DNA from: Myxococcus dinghuensis
GTDB lineage: Bacteria; Myxococcota; Myxococcia; Myxococcales; Myxococcaceae
DNA: 64,000 nucleotides
Assembly (NCBI RefSeq): GCF_024198235.1
Contig: NZ_JAKCFB010000037.1
Span: 1 to 64,000 of the forward strand
Reading direction: 5' to 3'
Shown in pieces: positions 59,826 through 64,000 of the stretch (positions are counted from its first letter, which is position 1; each line of letters starts with the position of its first letter). A program made the translations under genes and the position numbers. The notes under the pieces are model-generated. The model made no database searches. It was not told the origin of the DNA and saw only the letters and a list, made by a program, of their open reading frames with translations.

Positions 59826-60518
59826 CTACAGCTCCTTCACCAGCTCCTCGCGCGCCTCGTTGAAGGTGCGCCGGTCCAGGTCCGTCCGGCCGGGCGCGTA
59901 GAAGGCGCTCTCGTACTGGATGGACATGACACCGGAGTCGGGCAGCCGCCACTGGCCCAGGTTCACCAGGCTCTCACCGGTGACCCAGCGGTCGACGAGC
60001 TTGAAGGCGCCCTTCGCCGCGAGCGTGCCCTCCAGCGTCTCGGGAGTGGGCGCCTGCGGCGCGAGGTCCGCGGCGAAGCGCTGGGGGATGAGGCCCCGCT
60101 TGACCTCGCGGCGCACCTCCCGGGGATGCCGGGGCGTGCCGTACTTGCGCGTCAGCAGGTCCTTCAGCAGCCCGCGGAACGCGAGCTCGTCCTTCACCTC
60201 GGGGAAGAACACGTCCACCGCCGCCAGGCGCTCCTTCAAAAAGCCGAAGGAGACCTCCGCCGGCGCGTCCGCGATGGTCGTCTTCAGCCGGAGTACGCCA
60301 TCCACCCCCAGCTCGGCCTCGGGAATCGCGGCGCGGACCTCCTCGAGCGGCATCCCCCACCGGGCCGCCTGGAATCCCTCCGCGCCCCGGTAGGTCTTCG
60401 AATACGCGTCGCGGATCGCCGCCCGCCGCTCCTGCATGGTGGGCCCCTTCGGAGCCGACGAGCACCCCAGCGCCAGCGCGCCCACGCACACCCATCCGCA
60501 GACCACCCACCGCTTCAA
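59826..60518 (-). CDS. lipoprotein of unknown function, paralogue B
   Basis: A 230-residue lipoprotein (MKRWVVCGWVCVGALALGC, Cys19) that mirrors the convergent gene ending 19 bases away: RRAAIRDAYSKTYRGAEGFQ, AARWGMPLEEVRAAIPEAEL, FGFLKERLAAVDVFFPEVKD, LLTRKYGTPRHPREVRREVK. No enzyme motif is visible. TTG at 60518, with GGAG 9 bases upstream, gives the cleanest signal peptide; a TTG at 60533 with GAGGA upstream is also possible. No ATG or GTG fits. Confidence 0.72.
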   Translation of the reverse strand: MKRWVVCGWVCVGALALGCSSAPKGPTMQERRAAIRDAYSKTYRGAEGFQAARWGMPLEEVRAAIPEAELGVDGVLRLKTTIADAPAEVSFGFLKERLAAVDVFFPEVKDELAFRGLLKDLLTRKYGTPRHPREVRREVKRGLIPQRFAADLAPQAPTPETLEGTLAAKGAFKLVDRWVTGESLVNLGQWRLPDSGVMSIQYESAFYAPGRTDLDRRTFNEAREELVKEL

Positions 60519-60648
60519 GCCCTTGTTCTCCAAGACACGATCCTCTTCTCGAAAGCCAGTCACGTGCACGGCAATCCCGAGGAGCCCGGGCGTCCGGCGC
60601 GCGCGAGTGACATACGCACGCACCGGAGGCGATGGGTCGCGGCGGGGC

Positions 60649-62103
60649 TCAGGGTGTCGACGGAACCGCCTGGGGCGCCACCGGGGCGGCCTCGTCGGCG
60701 GGCAGCGGCGCGGGCGACCCGGGCGTGGGAGCCCCTGGCGTCGTGCTCGCGGGCGCGTCCTTGCGCGTCTTCTCCCAGGCCTCCGCGCTCAACGGCAGCA
60801 GCTCCTTGAGCGTGGAGTACTCCACCTTCAGCTCACGGGGCTCGGTTCGCGCGTCCGCGCCGGCGGTGAAGGACAGGCGGTTGATTTCATGCCCGTCCTC
60901 CGTCTCCAGCACCACGCGCCAGTGGCCCGGCTTCAGGTTGGAGGTGGTGGCGTAGTAGCGGTAGCCCCCGTCCGTGCCGTTGCTGCTGACGTTGGCGACG
61001 AAGCCGCTGCCGTTGGTCGTCCAGCCCTTCTCGGGGTGGTCGTAGTACCAGCGCACCCGCACCTTGTAGGGGGCGAAGTTCTTCGGCGCGAAGATGCGGA
61101 AGAAGTAGTACGGCTTGTCGCCGGGCCGGATGACGAAGTCCGGGCCGAACCACGTCCACGGCTTGTACCAGACGGAGTCATCCACCGACGTGAGCTGGTA
61201 CACGCCGGGGCTGACGCGCTTCACGTCGTGGAAGACGCCGGAGTACTGCACCGCCAGCGGGATGGGCGGGATGACGCCCATCAGGTAGCAGCCCAACAGC
61301 GCGGCCTGGACGCCGAAGCCCGGCAACGCCACCCTGCGCACCAGGTACTCCAGGTCCGGGCGCCAGCGCTCCATCAACCGCATCAACCCGAAGACGCTCG
61401 CGCACCCCAGCGCCACGGCCAGCAGGAACACCCAGAGGCCGATACGGCCGAACACCACCGGCAGCAGGCACGCGAAGTACATCGTCACGCACAGGCTGAG
61501 CAGCGCGATGCGGACCACGGGCCCCAACTGGCGGAAGCGTGGCAGCTCGTTCGCCACCAGCAGCGCGAACATGCCCACCACGAAGAAGTACGGCAGGATG
61601 CCCGACGTGCTCTTGAAGAGCAGCAGCATGAACACGCTGAGGAGGCTGCCGAAGAAGAAGTGGATGGCGTCCTCGCGCCAACGCCACACCTTGGCCAGGA
61701 ACCTCGGCGGCTCCACACCCTCCGGGTAGCGCTGCTCCAACAGCAGCAGCGACGCCAGGATGAGCAGGTACGCGAAGCTCTGCACCATCGTCAGCGTGTC
61801 GTCGATGCGGCTGAGCGAGAGGATGTCGTAGAGGAAGCCGCCGAAGAAGAAGGCGGCCATCTCCCACTTCTCGTAGCGGGTACGGAACGCCTGCACCTTG
61901 TCCATCAGGGTGGGCGTCTTCGCCGTGGCGACCAGGTCGTCCGGGTCCACCGCCACGGGCGTCGCGCCCGTCAGCGGGGAGTCCGTCAGGGCGACGGCGG
62001 CGTTCGTCTCGGCGGCGTTCGGGCCCGCGGCGGCCGGTGTCCCCGGCGCGTCCGCGGTCTCATCCTGCTTCTGGGAAGTATCGGGCGGGGTGGCGTTGAC
62101 CAC
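60649..62103 (-). CDS. multi-pass membrane protein with C-terminal DUF2914 domain
   Basis: A 484-residue integral membrane protein. After an Ala/Thr-rich soluble N-terminus (1-75), about seven TM helices lie between 80 and 290 (for example FAYLLILASLLLLE, FGSLLSVFMLLLF, LPYFFVVGMFALLVA, VFLLAVALGCASVFGL). Residues about 320-430 form a beta-rich extracytoplasmic DUF2914 domain (YYFFRIFAPKNFAPYKVRVR, GHWRVVLETEDGHEINRLSF). A Pro/Ala tail ends it. The role is unknown. GTG start, preceded by GAGGAG. It lies downstream of the glutaredoxin gene by 79 bases and upstream of the paralogue B lipoprotein. Confidence 0.8.
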   Translation of the reverse strand: MVNATPPDTSQKQDETADAPGTPAAAGPNAAETNAAVALTDSPLTGATPVAVDPDDLVATAKTPTLMDKVQAFRTRYEKWEMAAFFFGGFLYDILSLSRIDDTLTMVQSFAYLLILASLLLLEQRYPEGVEPPRFLAKVWRWREDAIHFFFGSLLSVFMLLLFKSTSGILPYFFVVGMFALLVANELPRFRQLGPVVRIALLSLCVTMYFACLLPVVFGRIGLWVFLLAVALGCASVFGLMRLMERWRPDLEYLVRRVALPGFGVQAALLGCYLMGVIPPIPLAVQYSGVFHDVKRVSPGVYQLTSVDDSVWYKPWTWFGPDFVIRPGDKPYYFFRIFAPKNFAPYKVRVRWYYDHPEKGWTTNGSGFVANVSSNGTDGGYRYYATTSNLKPGHWRVVLETEDGHEINRLSFTAGADARTEPRELKVEYSTLKELLPLSAEAWEKTRKDAPASTTPGAPTPGSPAPLPADEAAPVAPQAVPSTP

Positions 62104-62182
62104 TGCTGCGGCTCCTCGCGGGTGCGGCCGCCCATCCTATCCGGGAGCGGGGAGCGGGTCTCCCCTCCTCCTCCGGCCCGAC

Positions 62183-62503
62183 TCAGGCGGGTGACTTGCC
62201 GGCGACCAGGTCCGCCAGCTCACCGCGCTCGGCCAGCTCCATGAGGATGTCCGAGCCCCCCACGAACTGCCCGCGGATGAAGATCTGCGGAATGGTGGGC
62301 CAGTTCGTGTAGTCCTTGATGCCCTGCCGGACCTCCGGGTCCGCGAGCACGTCCACGGTGAAGATCTCACCGTAGGGCCTGAGCAGCTCCAGGGCGCGCG
62401 CGGAGAAGCCGCACTGCGGGAACAGGGCGTTGCCCTTCATGAAGAGGACGATGGGGTGCGACTGGGTGATCTGGTCGAACCGGGACTTGAGCTCGGGGGT
62501 CAT
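62183..62503 (-). CDS. grxD: monothiol glutaredoxin (Grx4/GrxD type, CGFS)
   Basis: A 106-residue CGFS glutaredoxin that carries and transfers [2Fe-2S] clusters. Motifs: SHPIVLFMKGNALFPQCGFS (active-site CGFS), ARALELLRPY, the cis-Pro segment NWPTIPQIFIRGQFVGGSDI and LMELAERGELADLV. ALFPQ replaces the common TPxxPQ. ATG with AAGGAG 8 bases upstream. It follows a BolA gene by 16 bases; Grx4 and BolA proteins form heterodimers that bridge an Fe-S cluster, so the pairing is functionally sensible. Confidence 0.95.
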   Translation of the reverse strand: MTPELKSRFDQITQSHPIVLFMKGNALFPQCGFSARALELLRPYGEIFTVDVLADPEVRQGIKDYTNWPTIPQIFIRGQFVGGSDILMELAERGELADLVAGKSPA

Positions 62504-62519
62504 GAGCAGTGCTCCTTCT

Positions 62520-62777
62520 CTAGCGGTTCCCGAGCTTCTTCCACTGCTCGGGAGAATAGGTCTTCAGCGCCAGCGCGTGCAGCTCGCCGGACTTCAGCCA
62601 CTCTTGGAGCGGCGCATACACGAGCTGGTGCTGCTGCACCATCGCCTTGCCGGCGAAGTCCGGGCTCACCACGCGTGCCTCGAAGTGGTCACCCGTCCCG
62701 GTCGTGTCCCGCACCTCCACCTCGGAGCCCGGCAGGGCCCCCAGGATGCGGCCGCGGATGAATTCTGGATCCAACAT
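62520..62777 (-). CDS. bolA: BolA-family protein
   Basis: An 85-residue BolA/IbaG-type protein. Features: EFIRGRILGALPGSEVEVRD, the histidine in GTGDHFEARVVSPDFAGK that can ligate an Fe-S cluster, VQQHQLVYAPLQEWLKSGEL (signature with RHR-like loop replaced by QQHQ) and LHALALKTYSPEQW. Partner of the monothiol glutaredoxin encoded next. The ATG shares one base with the algH stop (TGATG), implying coupled translation. Confidence 0.92.
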   Translation of the reverse strand: MLDPEFIRGRILGALPGSEVEVRDTTGTGDHFEARVVSPDFAGKAMVQQHQLVYAPLQEWLKSGELHALALKTYSPEQWKKLGNR

Positions 62778-63322
62778 CAGTTCATTCCCCTTCCCATCAC
62801 CAGCATGGCCGGGTCGACGCCCATGCCACGCAACGTGGTCTCCCACAACTTGCCGGGCTCCTGGCCCAGCACCGCCTCCGCCGTGGCCTCCGTGAACAAC
62901 CACGAGCCCGCGGCGATCTCACTCTCCAGCTGACGGGGGCCCCAGCCCGCATACCCCAGGCAGAAGCGCAGCCGGGGCGCGGTGCGCTCCAGGAGCGGCC
63001 CCAGCGCGTCGAGCGTCACGCTCAGGAACAGCCCTGGCAGCACGGCGTGCTTCTCCGTCAGCTCGCGGTCGTCATGCAGCACGAAGCCGCGCTGCGGCTC
63101 CACGGGCCCTCCGATGAACACCGGATGGCTCTCGCGCTCGGAGGCGATGTCCATCTTCTGCCCGCGAGCCAGCTCTCCCAGCGTCAGCGGCGCGCCCCGG
63201 TTGACGACGAGCCCCATGGAACCCGACTCCCCGTGTTCGATCATCAAGATGACCGAGCGGTAGAAGTTCGGGTCCCCGAGCTGAGGCATGGCCAACAGGA
63301 AGCCGGGAGCGAGGTTCTTCAC
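62777..63322 (-). CDS. YqgE/AlgH family protein
   Basis: A 181-residue cytosolic protein of the UPF0301 (YqgE/AlgH) family. Signatures: GFLLAMPQLGDPNFYRSVIL, MIEHGESGSMGLVVNRGAPL, VFIGGPVEPQRGFVLHD, RFCLGYAGWGPRQLESEIAA and GSWLFTEATAEAV. AlgH affects exopolysaccharide genes in Pseudomonas, but its biochemical function is not settled. GTG start. It opens the algH-bolA-grxD set, whose members overlap or lie within 16 bases. Confidence 0.93.
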   Translation of the reverse strand: MKNLAPGFLLAMPQLGDPNFYRSVILMIEHGESGSMGLVVNRGAPLTLGELARGQKMDIASERESHPVFIGGPVEPQRGFVLHDDRELTEKHAVLPGLFLSVTLDALGPLLERTAPRLRFCLGYAGWGPRQLESEIAAGSWLFTEATAEAVLGQEPGKLWETTLRGMGVDPAMLVMGRGMN

Positions 63323-63386
63323 GACTGGAGCATCGACCGTTCACGGGGGGCGGCGCAACCTGCAACCGCCCCTCGCGCCACGCGTG

Positions 63387-63848
63387 CTAGTGCCAGCTGG
63401 TGTGGCGGGACTGGAGCGCCTCGGAGAGCCGCTCCGGGTTGAGCGGCTTGCCGATGAAGAGGTCCGCGCCCAGGCCCTTGCACTTGCGCGCCATGGCCGC
63501 GTCGCTCATCGCGCTCACGCCGATGAGCACCGCCTGTGGGAAGCGCTCGCGCAGCCGCGACATCAGCGTGGCGCCGCTGCGGCCGGGGAGGAACACGTCG
63601 ACGATGGCGGCGTCCATGCGCTTGTTGCGCACGGCGAACTCCGCCTCCTCCGCGCTGCCCACGGGCAGCGGCTCGTAGCCCCACCCCGCGAGCATCTCCA
63701 CCAGGATCTCCCGGTGCGTGGGGTCATCCTCGACGACGAGCACCGCGCCACGCACGGTTTCCAGCTTCAGCTCGTCCGTGCGTTCGGCTCGCTCGCGCGT
63801 CTCGGTACCCAGGGACGTGGACAGCTCTTCGATGGTCGGCAGGGACAT
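63387..63848 (-). CDS. single-domain response regulator (CheY-like) with N-terminal extension
   Basis: A 153-residue protein. After 33 non-conserved polar residues (MSLPTIEELSTSLGTETRER), a receiver domain starts (GAVLVVEDDPTHREILVEML): acidic D41/D42, phospho-acceptor D84 in DAAIVDVFLPGRSG, the Ser of GVSAMSD and the Lys of DLFIGKPLNPERL are all present. No output domain is attached, so it must act by protein contact. No strong ribosome site is visible at the ATG. The partner kinase is not identified in the window. It is upstream of algH by 64 bases. Confidence 0.87.
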   Translation of the reverse strand: MSLPTIEELSTSLGTETRERAERTDELKLETVRGAVLVVEDDPTHREILVEMLAGWGYEPLPVGSAEEAEFAVRNKRMDAAIVDVFLPGRSGATLMSRLRERFPQAVLIGVSAMSDAAMARKCKGLGADLFIGKPLNPERLSEALQSRHTSWH

Positions 63849-63942
63849 GGAGTTCACCGATGCGGGCAAAAGGTTTCCGTGTGATGGGAACCCACATGCC
63901 GTCGTTGGGAATTCCACAGCCAACGCGCCCCGGAGGCCCTCC

Positions 63943-64000
63943 TCAGGAGGCCTTGCGAGGGCTCGCCGAGAGCGCCTGGGAGGCGAGCGACGCGCCGAGC
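63943..64000 (-). CDS. C-terminal end of a protein cut by the window edge
   Basis: The complement of 63943-64000 reads LGASLASQALSASPRKAS and a TGA stop, in a frame open to the edge. Nineteen codons are too few to name a family. Reality is suggested only by position (94 bases before the next minus-strand gene) and by codon usage. Confidence 0.35.
   Translation of the reverse strand, partial: LGASLASQALSASPRKAS

Overview
The window is high-GC DNA with the gene content of a myxobacterium (Myxococcota, most likely Myxococcaceae such as Myxococcus, Corallococcus or Pyxidicoccus; genus is an inference). The signs are GTG and TTG starts, many Ala/Pro-rich proteins, a PEGA-domain Ser/Thr kinase, DUF4388 signalling proteins, and numerous lipoproteins with short Cys-rich domains. 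About 59 genes are supported, tightly packed, with no insertion sequence, CRISPR array, rRNA or tRNA recognised.

Layout. 1-3175 (minus): the conserved rimP-nusA-ylxR-infB transcription/translation cluster, infB running off the left edge. 3385-9584 (plus): a C-N hydrolase, then a FecR lipoprotein, a LysM protein and an HD-GYP protein, a DUF971 protein and a PEGA Ser/Thr kinase. 9654-13315 (minus): deoxynucleoside kinase, panB, panC, smpB, sspB. 13836-25140 (minus): trmL, a ~1960-residue DnaJ protein with a huge Glu/Arg/Ala/Leu repeat, a receiver-DUF4388-TPR protein, tsaD and rsmA. 25158-26376 (plus): DUF192 and a PP2C phosphatase. 26419-28534 (minus): an AmgK/MurU-like cell-wall recycling pair. 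28894-36246: cystathionine beta-synthase, a MocR regulator divergent from a PLP decarboxylase, and an Ada-AlkA/Ogt alkylation-repair pair with a PEP-mutase-like enzyme. 36275-43738: MaoC, a three-gene secreted/protease operon (HELTH lipoprotein, S8 protease, large exported protein), an orphan nucleoside-phosphorylase-fold protein, and a collagen/YadA-head/S74-chaperone lipoprotein. 43808-47522: Cys/Met PLP enzyme, crotonase, UdgX-type uracil-DNA glycosylase, RlmK-type methyltransferase. 47550-51391: Cys-rich lipoprotein divergent from an ECF sigma/anti-sigma-FecR pair. 51645-56693: TapT (DTW), RsmE, Xaa-Pro aminopeptidase with a histone-H1-like tail, winged-helix protein. 57071-62103: small lipoproteins, a NIPSNAP protein, two convergent paralogous lipoproteins, a DUF2914 membrane protein. 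62183-63848: monothiol glutaredoxin, BolA, AlgH/YqgE and a receiver protein.

How genes work together: translation (RimP, IF-2, TsaD, RsmA, RsmE, TrmL, RlmK, TapT, SmpB/SspB), DNA repair (Ada-AlkA, Ogt, UdgX), envelope sensing (two FecR-containing systems), reverse transsulfuration (CBS plus gamma-lyase/synthase) and Fe-S trafficking (Grx/BolA). The least explained parts are the giant helical-repeat DnaJ protein with its DUF4388 neighbour, the FecR domain apparently split over two overlapping genes, the protease/exported-protein operon, and the structured 57-kb intergenic region. Convergent genes are often separated by strong GC hairpins with no T-run.
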